Shown: positions 7,946-16,237 of the stretch, in pieces
How the letters are laid out: each line of letters begins with the position of its first letter
Position numbering within the stretch: position 1 is the stretch's first letter
Assembly (NCBI GenBank): GCA_964405975.1
Contig: CAYOPW010000007.1
Span: 1-56,107, forward strand
Length of the DNA: 56,107 nucleotides
Origin: Hyphomicrobium_A sp964405975
GTDB lineage: Bacteria; Pseudomonadota; Alphaproteobacteria; Rhizobiales; Hyphomicrobiaceae
Reading direction: 5' to 3'
Made by a program: the position numbers and the translations under genes
Notes under the pieces: model-generated
The model's input: the letters and a program-made list of their open reading frames with translations, nothing else
What the model was told of the DNA's origin: nothing
Databases searched by the model: none

Positions 7946-8932
7946 ATGACCGACGCCGCTGCAACAGCGCGGATTGGGGATAGGCTGCGCGACGACATCG
8001 TGCTCCCCTTCCGCACCGAACGCTCAGGCGTCATTGGCCGAGTCGTGCGGCTCGGTCCGGCTATTGACACCATCCTATCTCGCCACAATGCGCCCGAGCC
8101 TATCTCACACACGTTGGGTGAGGCGGTAGCGCTCACGGTCATGTTAGGCACGGCCTTGAAATTCGAAGGCAAGCTGACGCTGCAAACCAAGACGGACGGT
8201 CTGCTCGATTTTCTCGTCGTAAATTTCGAGACGCCTGGCCGTGTGCGCGCCTATGTTCGATACGACAAAGCACGTCTTGACGCGCTGAGCAGCGATGGTG
8301 CCGGCATAGATCAAGGAGCGCTCTTAGGTGCCGGTTATCTGGCCATGACCATTGATCCCGGCGACGATATGGATCGTTACCAAGGCATAGTGGCGCTTAA
8401 TGGCGAAAGTCTGGGCGAGGCTGCGCTCACCTATTTTCGCCAATCAGAACAATTGCCGACGTTCCTGCGTCTCGCGGTGGCTCGACACTACGTGGCTGGC
8501 GAGAACGGCGAACCTGGCCAATGGCGCTGGCGCGCGGGCGGCCTCATGATCCAGAACCTGGCTGGGGATGGTGGCAAGCCGCGCGCACCCGTCGAAGAGG
8601 AGGCCGACGAACAGCGCCTGCCCGGCGACGATGATGATGACTGGGAGCGTGCCCGTATGCTCGCTGCGACGGTGGAAGACCACGAATTGCTCGATCCCAC
8701 GCTCTTGCCGGAACGCTTGCTCTTTCGGTTGTTTCATGAGGAAGGTGTGCGTGCGCTCCGACCCACGTCTGTAGAGGCTTACTGCCGCTGTTCGCGAGAG
8801 CGTGTCGAAGGATTCTTGCGCAGCTTCGGTGCGGACGATCTTGCCGATATGTATGAAGCGGACGGTACCGTCAGCGTAACGTGCGAATTTTGCACCGCCA
8901 AGTATCGCTTCCGTCCAGACGAGCTCGAATAA
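7946..8932 (+). CDS. hslO: Redox-regulated chaperone Hsp33
   Basis: Cytosolic holdase activated by oxidative unfolding. The 328-residue protein has the Hsp33 N-terminal domain and, near the C-terminus, the zinc-binding cysteines CRC ... CEFC (about residues 274-314) that act as the redox switch. An acidic insertion (DDDDD, around 230) lies between them. The ATG directly follows the argF stop codon. The argD-argF-hslO order recurs in alphaproteobacteria, and the spacing here suggests one transcript. It converges on the cytochrome c gene, which ends eight bases away on the other strand. Confidence 0.96.
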   Translation: MTDAAATARIGDRLRDDIVLPFRTERSGVIGRVVRLGPAIDTILSRHNAPEPISHTLGEAVALTVMLGTALKFEGKLTLQTKTDGLLDFLVVNFETPGRVRAYVRYDKARLDALSSDGAGIDQGALLGAGYLAMTIDPGDDMDRYQGIVALNGESLGEAALTYFRQSEQLPTFLRLAVARHYVAGENGEPGQWRWRAGGLMIQNLAGDGGKPRAPVEEEADEQRLPGDDDDDWERARMLAATVEDHELLDPTLLPERLLFRLFHEEGVRALRPTSVEAYCRCSRERVEGFLRSFGADDLADMYEADGTVSVTCEFCTAKYRFRPDELE

Positions 8933-8939
8933 ACTCGCG

Positions 8940-9332
8940 CTAGTTCCCGCCGGCCGACTTGAGGTAGCCAATGATCTTTTGGCGCTCGTCCTCGGAGGCA
9001 AGGCCGCCATAGGGTTTCATGGCATTCCCGTGGACGACGGATTCTGGGTCGGCAATAAAACTATCGAGATTCTCTTCGGTCCAAACAACGCCGGACTGCC
9101 GCATTGCAGGAGAGGAGTCGTATCCGCTCACTGTGCCGGCTTTCTTGCCGACGATACCATGAAGGCTAGGACCTAGCCGGTTGTCGCCTTCTCTGATCGA
9201 GTGACACGTCCGGCACGCATTGTTGAATGCGATCTGGCCGGCGTCAGCAGGCGTTTGTGCATGAGCGGATGAAAACGCGGCAATGAGAACGACTGTTGCG
9301 AGACTTGAATATGTTTGGGCTAGGAAACGCAT
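8940..9332 (-). CDS. Small periplasmic class I cytochrome c
   Basis: A 130-residue electron-carrier protein. A signal peptide ending near SSAHA precedes the haem-binding CRTCH at about residues 40-44. The downstream LGPSLHGIVGKKAG segment is typical of cytochrome c2/c552-like proteins, and the methionine in NAMKPYGG is the probable sixth haem ligand. The ATG at 9332 has AGAGGAG seven bases upstream; the TTG two codons earlier is not needed. Its redox partner cannot be told from context. It follows argE on the same strand after 134 bases. Confidence 0.92.
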   Translation of the reverse strand: MRFLAQTYSSLATVVLIAAFSSAHAQTPADAGQIAFNNACRTCHSIREGDNRLGPSLHGIVGKKAGTVSGYDSSPAMRQSGVVWTEENLDSFIADPESVVHGNAMKPYGGLASEDERQKIIGYLKSAGGN

Positions 9333-9466
9333 TGGCAAACTCCTCTACAGGTACAAGTTTTTGCCAACAGGGAACGATGCGGCATGGACAAGTAGGCCTC
9401 CCCAAACGCAAAGTCAGACCAACATTAACAGACGTTTTTTAGAGCCCGTGTCGAACTTTAATTCGA

Positions 9467-10627
9467 TTAGTTCTCGGCCCAATCTGCAAGGCGGCCAAGA
9501 AAGCCTGAGCATTTTTCGATCTGCTCCTTGGCTATCCATTCATCTGCCGTGTGCGCTTGGGCAATGTCGCCAGGTCCAATGACAACTGACGGCGAACCGG
9601 CGTCCTGAAACAGTCCCGCTTCTGTTGCGTACGAAACGGCATGTGTCTCATTTTGGCCAGCCAAGTTGAGGGCGAGTGCGACGGCCTCCGAGTTTGCGCC
9701 GGCTGCAAACGGCGGCACCTGGTTGGCAATGGAAATGCTGATACGCGCTTCGGGCGCGACCTGCTGCATTTCCGGCAAGCATTCCCGCGCGACGAAGGCG
9801 CGCACGCGCTGGTCTATGATGTTGGCATCGACGCCAGGCAATGCGCGCAGATCGAAATCGACTCTGCAGGAGACTGGCACAATATTGGTGGCCGTCCCGC
9901 CGTTGATGCGCACGACTTGTAGCGTGGCATGTGGCGGATCGAAGCGGTCATCGCGCGGGGCAACCATGAGCTCCTTTTCAATCAGGCGCAGTTCGCCCAG
10001 CAGGTTACCGGCCGCCGTAATGGCATTAGCCCCCAGGTGCGCCATGCTTGAGTGGGCGGCGCGGCCCTCAATGTCCACTTGCCAGCGCACCGGCCCCTTG
10101 TGGGCGTCGACGACGGTCATAGACGTCGGTTCGCCAACGATCACAATACGCGGTTTGACAAAGTTATTGCCGAACTCGGCGATCATCGGACGCACACCAA
10201 TGCATCCGATCTCCTCATCATAGGAAAACGCAATGTGGATAGGAACTTTGAGCTTTCGCCGCTGAAAGTCGGGAACCGCGGCCAAGGCACAAGCAAGAAA
10301 CCCTTTCATGTCGGCGGTTCCGCGCCCATAGAAGCGCCCGTCGCGCTCAGCCAGCACAAAGGGATCGCTGGTCCAGTTCTGTCCTTCAACCGGAACAACG
10401 TCGGTGTGGCCGGAGAGCGCGACCCCTGGCACGTTGGCCGGTCCAACTGTCGCAAAAAGGTTGGCCTTGCTGCCCTCCGGGTTGACGACGAGCTGGCAGG
10501 CGACACCGCGCTGCGCCAGATAATCCTCTACGAAGCGCACAAGCGCCATGTTGCTCTTGTGGCTCGTTGTATCGAAGTTTACCAGACGCGCGAGCAGCTC
10601 GGTTGCGGAATAGTTGGGCCCTTTCAT
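9467..10627 (-). CDS. argE: Acetylornithine deacetylase ArgE
   Basis: M20-family zinc hydrolase that removes the acetyl group from N-acetylornithine. The 386-residue product carries the metal ligands in SGHTDVVP (about residue 72), GRGTADMKG (Asp at about 104) and the catalytic glutamates in YDEEIGCIG (about 131), with a dimerisation insert between. Other M20 enzymes are close relatives (the dapE product in this window is one), but the N-terminal pattern and the length favour ArgE. It is 34 bases downstream of apaG on the same strand. Confidence 0.92.
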   Translation of the reverse strand: MKGPNYSATELLARLVNFDTTSHKSNMALVRFVEDYLAQRGVACQLVVNPEGSKANLFATVGPANVPGVALSGHTDVVPVEGQNWTSDPFVLAERDGRFYGRGTADMKGFLACALAAVPDFQRRKLKVPIHIAFSYDEEIGCIGVRPMIAEFGNNFVKPRIVIVGEPTSMTVVDAHKGPVRWQVDIEGRAAHSSMAHLGANAITAAGNLLGELRLIEKELMVAPRDDRFDPPHATLQVVRINGGTATNIVPVSCRVDFDLRALPGVDANIIDQRVRAFVARECLPEMQQVAPEARISISIANQVPPFAAGANSEAVALALNLAGQNETHAVSYATEAGLFQDAGSPSVVIGPGDIAQAHTADEWIAKEQIEKCSGFLGRLADWAEN

Positions 10628-10661
10628 GGGTGCCCTCGCCAGGTGCGCGTTGCAAATGTCA

Positions 10662-11054
10662 CTAGTTCACGCTCCGCACGGCAAAGGGGCAGTCGAGCGA
10701 GAAGGCTGGAATGGCGACATCGAATAGCTCACCGCTCTCGTCTTCCATCTGATAGCTGCCAACCATGATGCCGGACGGCGTGTTCAGCGGGCACCCCGAT
10801 GTATAGCTGAAGGAACCACCAGGAACGATGATTGGTTGCTCACCCACAACGCCGGGTCCGCGCACTTCTTCAGTATTGCCGCGCCCATCCGTGATGTGCC
10901 ACACGCGTGAGCGAAGCTGTACGGTCTGCTCGGTCTCGTTGGTAATCTCGATCGTGTAGGCCCAGAAGAACTCGCTGTCTTCGGGTGCGGATTGGTCATC
11001 AAGATACTGTGGGGTGACGTTGATGCGGATACCGCAGGTCACAGCTTCATACAT
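10662..11054 (-). CDS. apaG: ApaG (Co2+/Mg2+ efflux-associated protein)
   Basis: A 130-residue single-domain protein of immunoglobulin-like fold. The family core is present: YTIEITN, RSRVWHITDG and GxGVVGEQP, followed by FSYTSGCPLNTPSG and GSYQM. ApaG has been linked to cobalt/magnesium resistance and to Ap4A metabolism, but its biochemical role is not settled. It lies between metZ (95 bases upstream) and argE, and could share the metZ transcript. Confidence 0.95.
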   Translation of the reverse strand: MYEAVTCGIRINVTPQYLDDQSAPEDSEFFWAYTIEITNETEQTVQLRSRVWHITDGRGNTEEVRGPGVVGEQPIIVPGGSFSYTSGCPLNTPSGIMVGSYQMEDESGELFDVAIPAFSLDCPFAVRSVN

Positions 11055-11149
11055 GCCGGCATAGTCTCCTGCGGTATCGACGGAGTTGGCGGGGGTGGAT
11101 TGTATTCAGCCCGCTGACGTGGTCAATGGCGCACATTTGGTAAGAGTGC

Positions 11150-12364
11150 TCAGCCGTTACGGGCAGCCTCAAGGCCTGTTTCCAGATCTGCGGCAAGATC
11201 CTCAAACGCTTCGAGCCCAACCGAAAGGCGCAGCATTCCGTCGCTAATACCAAGCTCGGCCCGCGCCTCGGGGCCAATGCGGTGGTGCGTTGTTGTCGCA
11301 GGATGCGTTATTAGGCTTTTGGAGTCACCGAGGTTGTTGGACAGCTTGATAAGTCGCAGCGCATTCTGGAAACGGAATGCGGCTGCCTTTCCGCCTGACA
11401 CTTCAAAGGTCACGATTTGTCCGCCGCCTGTCATCTGCCGGCGCGCGACGTCGGCTTGCGGATGGTCGCGGTGCCCGCAGTAGAGTACGCGCGACACGCC
11501 TAACTGCGCGGTGAGATGATCGGCAACCTTGGCCGCCGTCCCCGTTTGCGCTTGCACGCGCACCGGCAACGTCTCCAGGCCCTTGAGCATGACCCACGCA
11601 TTAAACGGACTCATGGTCGGGCCGGTCTGACGCAAATACTCCTGCAGATGATTGGTCACGTAGTCGGTACTGCCGAGCACGACCCCGCCTAAGCACCGCC
11701 CCTGGCCGTCTATATGCTTTGTTGCCGAGTAGACGACGACATCTGCCCCGTGCTCTAGCGGACGCTGAAGCATTGGCGTTGCAAATACGTTGTCGACGAC
11801 GACAAGGGCGCCGGCGTCCTTGGCAATTTTCGAGACCGCGGCGATGTCAACGAGGTCGAGCGTCGGGTTCGCGGGCGTTTCGAAGAAGAACATTTTGGTG
11901 TTGGGGCGCACGGCCTTTTGCCAGGCCACCAGGTCGCGCCCGTCGACGAGGGTGGAGGCAATGCCGTAGCGCGGGCACAGCGTCTCGATGATATAGCGGC
12001 ACGCGCCGAACAGCGCGCGCGCCGACACGATGTGGTCGCCTGCCTTGAGGTAGGAAAGCAGCGCGCCATTGACCGCCGCCATACCCGTGGCGGTCGCGCG
12101 CGCTTCGTTCGCCCTTTCCAGCAGGCGAATTCGCTCCTCGAACATTGTGACGGTAGGGTTGGCAAACCGGCTGTACTGATAGCCGGGGTCCTCGTTCTTA
12201 AAACGGGCCTCGGCCTGCTCGGCGCAGTCGTAGACGTAGCCCTGCGTGAGGAAGAGCGCTTCGGACGTCTCGCCGAATTGCGAACGTTGCGTGCCTCCGT
12301 GCACGAGCTGGGTCTGGGGTGCCCAGCCGGCCGATTTGGCCGCTTGATCGTCTTTGCTCGCCAT
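11150..12364 (-). CDS. metZ: O-succinylhomoserine sulfhydrylase MetZ
   Basis: Cys/Met-metabolism PLP enzyme that makes homocysteine from O-succinylhomoserine and sulfide (direct sulfhydrylation). The 404-residue protein has the phosphate-binding TGMAAVNGALL region, the cofactor aspartate in VVDNVFATP, and the PLP lysine in VVYSATKHIDGQG. The ATG at 12364 has AAGGAG five bases upstream; the GTG at 12370 would leave no spacing. The gene sits behind a SAM-II riboswitch, which supports a methionine role and separates it from other enzymes of this family such as cystathionine gamma-synthase. Confidence 0.95.
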   Translation of the reverse strand: MASKDDQAAKSAGWAPQTQLVHGGTQRSQFGETSEALFLTQGYVYDCAEQAEARFKNEDPGYQYSRFANPTVTMFEERIRLLERANEARATATGMAAVNGALLSYLKAGDHIVSARALFGACRYIIETLCPRYGIASTLVDGRDLVAWQKAVRPNTKMFFFETPANPTLDLVDIAAVSKIAKDAGALVVVDNVFATPMLQRPLEHGADVVVYSATKHIDGQGRCLGGVVLGSTDYVTNHLQEYLRQTGPTMSPFNAWVMLKGLETLPVRVQAQTGTAAKVADHLTAQLGVSRVLYCGHRDHPQADVARRQMTGGGQIVTFEVSGGKAAAFRFQNALRLIKLSNNLGDSKSLITHPATTTHHRIGPEARAELGISDGMLRLSVGLEAFEDLAADLETGLEAARNG

Positions 12365-12393
12365 ACGCACTCCTTAAGGGCGTTTTGCCCATC

Positions 12394-12425
12394 AAAAAAA
12401 ACCGGCTCGCCGCGCGCCGCTCATC
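12394..12425 (-). terminator. Second GC-rich stretch and T8 run in the metZ leader
   Basis: On the - strand a GC-rich stretch able to form a CGGC/GCCG stem is followed by eight T residues (12401-12394) and then GATGGGC. The stem is short, so this is a weaker terminator than the one before it, which has the same T-run-GATG layout. Confidence 0.45.
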
Positions 12426-12463
12426 AAAAAAGCCGACGCAGGAGAAACCGGGGTGCGCACGGC
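12426..12463 (-). terminator. Terminator-like hairpin immediately after the SAM-II aptamer
   Basis: On the - strand the arms (plus-strand 12455-12463 and 12432-12439) pair as GCCG plus CGC with a small internal loop, and are followed by six T residues (12431-12426). It starts three bases after the aptamer's GCTAAA element. This suggests SAM-dependent control by premature termination, although translation control is the other option for SAM-II. Confidence 0.6.
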
Positions 12464-12465
12464 CA

Positions 12466-12519
12466 TTTTAGCGACTTATTTTACGTGGCTGCAAGCCGGC
12501 CGGCCAAATGACCACGAGG
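12466..12519 (-). promoter_or_regulatory. SAM-II riboswitch controlling metZ
   Basis: Read on the - strand, the leader carries the hallmark SAM-II elements in order: P1 strand CGTGG (12516-12512), the L1 motif CATTTGG, the CTTGCAGCCACG block containing the second P1 strand (12488-12484), and the 3' pseudoknot element GCTAAA (12472-12467). This closely matches the SAM-II (metA motif) RNAs known ahead of alphaproteobacterial methionine genes. It binds S-adenosylmethionine and lowers expression of the gene downstream, here metZ, whose start lies about 100 bases further on. Confidence 0.94.
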
Positions 12520-12530
12520 ATGTGTCGGGG

Positions 12531-12558
12531 ATTATCCCCGTAGGGTGCTTGGCGTCAA
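12531..12558 (-). promoter_or_regulatory. Predicted sigma70 promoter for the metZ leader
   Basis: On the - strand, TTGACG (12558-12553), a 16-base spacer and GATAAT (12536-12531), each 5 of 6 to consensus, would start transcription near 12524, just ahead of the SAM-II aptamer. A perfect 7-bp-arm palindrome (CGGGGAT-T-ATCCCCG, 12526-12540) overlaps the -10 and could be an operator. Confidence 0.6.
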
Positions 12559-12628
12559 GTGCTGGTTGCTCTAGAGCGGCGAGGCGTGCATGTCTGAGAA
12601 GGGCTGGAGCGCATAGGGAACGGGGTCG

Positions 12629-13696
12629 ATGGCAAAGCCTCAGGCGAAGGTGACAAAGAGCGCAAAGCAACCGGCGCGGACGGGTATCCTGCCTTCGCAG
12701 GCGATCAATCGCCTAATAGATGCTGGTGAGGTGCAGCTTGCCGAGCCGCTTTTACCAAATCAGTTGCAACCGGCAAGTCTCGATTTGCGCCTTGGCACCA
12801 TAGCCTACCGGGTGCGCGCAAGCTTCCTTCCCGGACCCAACGAAAAAGTTTCTGACAAGCTTAACGATCTACAGCTCCATACTATTAGTCTGTCACAGGG
12901 GGCAGTGCTCGAGACCGGGTGTGTCTACGTTGTGCCGCTGTTAGAAAGCGTTGCCCTTGCAGGCGACGTGTCGGCGGCCACCAACCCAAAAAGTTCCACC
13001 GGCCGCCTCGATGTCTTTACACGCGTCATCGCCGATGGCGTCTCCTCGTTCGATCAGATCCCGGCGGGATATAAGGGACCGCTATTCGCCGAGATTTGTC
13101 CGCAGACATTTCCCGTGGTTTTGCGCAAGGGGTCGCGGTTGTCCCAGATCCGCTTTCGCGCCGGTAGCGGCGGCGAAGTGAACGTTGCCCAAAATATTGC
13201 CTTGTCCGTCGACCTGGTCGGCGACAAAAATGATCTCGTTGGATATCGCGCTAAGCGTCATACTGGTCTCGTTGACGTCGATGTTGTCGGTAGCTGCGCG
13301 GTGCTCGACTATTGGGAGCCAATTCACGTGCGCTCAAACAAGCGCCTCATCCTTGACCCTGACGAATTCTACATCCTTGCCTCCAAGGAAGCCGTGCACG
13401 TCCCACCGACGCAAGCGGCCGAGATGGTGCCCTTCAATCCGCTGGTCGGTGAATTTCGCGTGCACTATGCGGGATTTTTTGATCCAGGCTTTGGCCATAG
13501 GGAAGCTGGCGGCGAAGGTTCCAAAGCTGTGCTGGAGGTGCGTTCGCACAAGGTTCCCTTCATTCTGGAAGATGGTCAGATCATCGGCCGTCTTATCTAT
13601 GAGGAGCTGGCGGAGCCGCCAGAGCTGCTATATGGCCGCGATCTTTCTTCGCACTATCAAGCTCAGGGCTTAAAGCTATCCAAGCACTTCAAGTAG
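12629..13696 (+). CDS. dcd: 2'-deoxycytidine 5'-triphosphate deaminase (long alphaproteobacterial form)
   Basis: Converts dCTP to dUTP to feed dTMP synthesis. At 355 residues it is nearly twice the length of enterobacterial Dcd, as expected for the alphaproteobacterial form built of two dUTPase-fold units. The conserved nucleotide-binding motif NPKSSTGRLD and the GSRLSQIRF segment lie in the first half; the second half repeats the fold (HYAGFFDPGFGH, VLEVRSHKVPF). The ATG at 12629 follows a modest purine stretch. It is transcribed away from metZ. A 7-bp hairpin overlaps the stop codon (13695-13713), without a T-run. Confidence 0.93.
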   Translation: MAKPQAKVTKSAKQPARTGILPSQAINRLIDAGEVQLAEPLLPNQLQPASLDLRLGTIAYRVRASFLPGPNEKVSDKLNDLQLHTISLSQGAVLETGCVYVVPLLESVALAGDVSAATNPKSSTGRLDVFTRVIADGVSSFDQIPAGYKGPLFAEICPQTFPVVLRKGSRLSQIRFRAGSGGEVNVAQNIALSVDLVGDKNDLVGYRAKRHTGLVDVDVVGSCAVLDYWEPIHVRSNKRLILDPDEFYILASKEAVHVPPTQAAEMVPFNPLVGEFRVHYAGFFDPGFGHREAGGEGSKAVLEVRSHKVPFILEDGQIIGRLIYEELAEPPELLYGRDLSSHYQAQGLKLSKHFK

Positions 13697-13827
13697 CGCT
13701 GCGTGACAGCGCTTGACCCGCGCCCACCGTCCAGTCTCAAATCACCGCTGTCGAAAAGGTTCTCATGCATGACGGTCGTTCTTGACTGGCACGCTCTCCC
13801 CGCTAGTGATGCTCGCCCGGGCTCTTC

Positions 13828-15609
13828 ATGACCATCTCCCAAATTTCACTTATCGCGGTACTCACAATAACGCTCGCGCTCTTCATCTGGGGCCGCTGGC
13901 GTCACGACGTGGTCGCCGTTCTCGCGCTCGTCGCAACTCTCCTTCTTGGCCTCGTGACGCCTTCGGAGGCCTTCATGGGCTTCAGCGATCACGCTGTCGT
14001 CACTGTCGCGCTCGTATTGATTTTAAGCGCCGCGATCCGCGCATCCGGCATCTTGCAGCGTCTCGTCCGGCATCTGGAGCCGATCCTGCAACGGCCCAAT
14101 CTGCAGGTCTTTGTCTTCGTCGCGCTCGTGACGGTGATGTCAGGATTTATGAACAATGTGGGCGCGCTTGCGATTCTGATGCCCGTTGCTATCAGCTTTG
14201 CAGAAAAGGCCGGCCGCTCTCCGGCAACGCTGCTGATGCCGCTTTCATTTGGATCGCTATTGGGCGGTCTCACGACCCTCATCGGCACACCACCCAACCT
14301 GCTCATTTCCTCGGTTCGCCAAGATATTGTCGGCGAGCCCTTCTCCATGTTCGACTTCACACCCGTTGGCGTCGGTGTGGCGCTCGTCGGGATTGCCTAT
14401 CTGACGTTCGCATGGCGGCTGCTTCCCGAGGATCGACGTGGTGTGCCCGCGCCCGAAAAGCGTTTCCACATCGAGGATTACTTGACGGAGGCGCGTATCA
14501 CGGCGGAGTCGTCTCTCGTCGGCAAAACGGTGCGTGACTTGGAGAAGATGGGAGATGACGACGTCACGGTCGTGTCGATCATTCGCCCGAATGATCGCCG
14601 CCTGGCACCAGCAGGGTGGACCAAGCTGCGCGAGGACGACGTTCTCTTGCTTGAAGCAGATTCGACAGTTTTGAAGAGCGTTGTCGATGAGGCGAAGTTG
14701 GATCTCATTGGTGACGAAAGCATTGATCCCGCCCTTTTCCGGTCGGAGCAAGTCGGGATCGTTGAAGCGGTCATCTCACGGGGTTCCCCGCTTATTGGGC
14801 GCTCGCCGAAAGGCATGCTGCTGCATAGCTATGGCGTCAATCTGTTGGCGCTGAGCCGCCAAGGGCGTCGTTCCACGGCCCGCCTTGCCCGCCAGCGTCT
14901 TCGTGAAGGTGACGTTGTTGTGCTTCAGGGCGATTTGGAGCAGATGCCCAGGACACTGCAGGAACTCGGTGCGCTGCCGCTCGCCGAAAGAAACGTCAAG
15001 CTTGGCCAGCCGGCACAAGTTGCACTCCCCGTTGGGGTAATGGCGGGCGCGGTTATCCTCACGTCCACTGGCGTTCTGCCTGTGGCCATCGCCTTCCTCA
15101 TGGCCGTCGCGGTGCTCGCTGTTTTTCAGGTGATGCGACTGAGCGATATGTATCAAGCCATCGACGGTTCGATCATTGTGCTGATGGCGGCGCTCATTCC
15201 CGTTACGGAAGCCATGAAGACGACCGGACTGGCAGAAGTCATCGCGTCTTCAATCGCGGTTGCGGGCGCCAGCCTGCCGCCCGTTGCAATGCTGGCCCTT
15301 GTGTTCGTGGCAACCATGCTTATCACGCCCATTCTCAATAATGCCGCGACTGTCCTTCTTATGGGGCCAATTGCGGCTGGCTTCGCCATGAAGCTGGGGC
15401 TCAACATCGATTCATTTCTTATGGCGGTTGCAATCGCGGCCTCATGCGAGTTCCTCACGCCTTTCGGACATCAGTCGAACATGCTGGTGATGGGGCCGGG
15501 CGGGTACCGATTTGGTGACTATGCGCGCCTTGGCGTGCCCCTATCGATCATCGTCGCCGTCGTTGCCATACCGCTAATCACTATTGTGTGGCCGATGACC
15601 ACGAACTAA
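13828..15609 (+). CDS. SLC13-family (DASS) transporter with two RCK-C domains
   Basis: A 593-residue inner-membrane ion-coupled carrier. About five helices at the N-terminus include the SLC13-type NNVGALAILMPVA stretch and the LLGGLTTLIGTPPNLL substrate loop. A cytoplasmic insert (about 210-390) contains two TrkA-C/RCK-C units (VVSIIRPNDRRLAPAG and VNLLALSRQGRRSTAR). A second membrane half follows with ITPILNNAATVLLMGPI and FLTPFGHQSNMLVMGPGG. Relatives carry dicarboxylates, sulfate or other anions; the substrate cannot be read from sequence. It stands alone between dcd and the zinc-associated genes. Confidence 0.9.
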   Translation: MTISQISLIAVLTITLALFIWGRWRHDVVAVLALVATLLLGLVTPSEAFMGFSDHAVVTVALVLILSAAIRASGILQRLVRHLEPILQRPNLQVFVFVALVTVMSGFMNNVGALAILMPVAISFAEKAGRSPATLLMPLSFGSLLGGLTTLIGTPPNLLISSVRQDIVGEPFSMFDFTPVGVGVALVGIAYLTFAWRLLPEDRRGVPAPEKRFHIEDYLTEARITAESSLVGKTVRDLEKMGDDDVTVVSIIRPNDRRLAPAGWTKLREDDVLLLEADSTVLKSVVDEAKLDLIGDESIDPALFRSEQVGIVEAVISRGSPLIGRSPKGMLLHSYGVNLLALSRQGRRSTARLARQRLREGDVVVLQGDLEQMPRTLQELGALPLAERNVKLGQPAQVALPVGVMAGAVILTSTGVLPVAIAFLMAVAVLAVFQVMRLSDMYQAIDGSIIVLMAALIPVTEAMKTTGLAEVIASSIAVAGASLPPVAMLALVFVATMLITPILNNAATVLLMGPIAAGFAMKLGLNIDSFLMAVAIAASCEFLTPFGHQSNMLVMGPGGYRFGDYARLGVPLSIIVAVVAIPLITIVWPMTTN

Positions 15610-15708
15610 GGGTGCTAACACCACGCTAGCACAGCGCTCGCTTGACGGATTGTCTTCAGCCTGCCCCAATCTCAAAGTAGTCGATGAGCCAAAGCGACCG
15701 GAAACAAC

Positions 15709-16095
15709 ATGCTGTTTTTCAGGCTTCGTCCCAGCTTCGGCTACCTCGCGCTGTTCGCCCTTGCGTTCCAGGCGGCCATGGCGCTTGGGCATACCCATAC
15801 GCACAAGCATCCACGGGCCGACAGCCTTGGTTCGCGAGCCATAACGTATGGAGCCTGCGCCCCAACCGAGCGGCCGCAATGTCCCCCTGCTGATCATGAT
15901 GACAATGAAACCGCGTGCGCGATTTGCTGGTCGATGCAGGTCGCCAAATCCGCCGTCTTGCACCCGCCGCTGGCCATTAAGCTGCCGTCCAACATAGTTG
16001 AGGCGCACCGTCCCATTCCCTCAGCGGTATCCACACGCAGCAATGATACGGTGCACTTCCAGGCACGCGGGCCGCCTCGAGTCCAACTGACTTAA
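15709..16095 (+). CDS. DUF2946-like small secreted Cys/His protein
   Basis: A 128-residue exported protein. An N-terminal hydrophobic signal segment (about 8-26) precedes HTHTHKH, a possible metal-binding run, then CAICW and a C-terminal ARGPP motif typical of DUF2946 proteins. Members are small metal-associated proteins often found beside copper or zinc transport genes; their function is unproven. It lies about 140 bases upstream of the ZrgA-type gene and may belong to that operon. No Zur-like inverted repeat was seen upstream. Confidence 0.7.
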   Translation: MLFFRLRPSFGYLALFALAFQAAMALGHTHTHKHPRADSLGSRAITYGACAPTERPQCPPADHDDNETACAICWSMQVAKSAVLHPPLAIKLPSNIVEAHRPIPSAVSTRSNDTVHFQARGPPRVQLT

Positions 16096-16237
16096 CGGCC
16101 ATAGGCCGCACACGCCGCGTTTCTCGCAGCCTTGTGTTGCCGCCCGTGTGACGACGCCCATCATTCATACATGCGAGCAAACTGCCCCATTGGTTGGGAC
16201 GGTGCTTGTGGAACACAAGATCTGACAGGAAAACGAT

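Noticed and set aside
15612..15632. Hairpin GTGCTA/TAGCAC after the SLC13 gene
   Set aside because: Six-base stem, nine-base loop and no T-run; not enough to call a terminator.
15610..16237. Zur-type operator ahead of the zinc-associated genes
   Set aside because: I looked for an AT-rich inverted repeat of the Zur kind in both spacers and found none.
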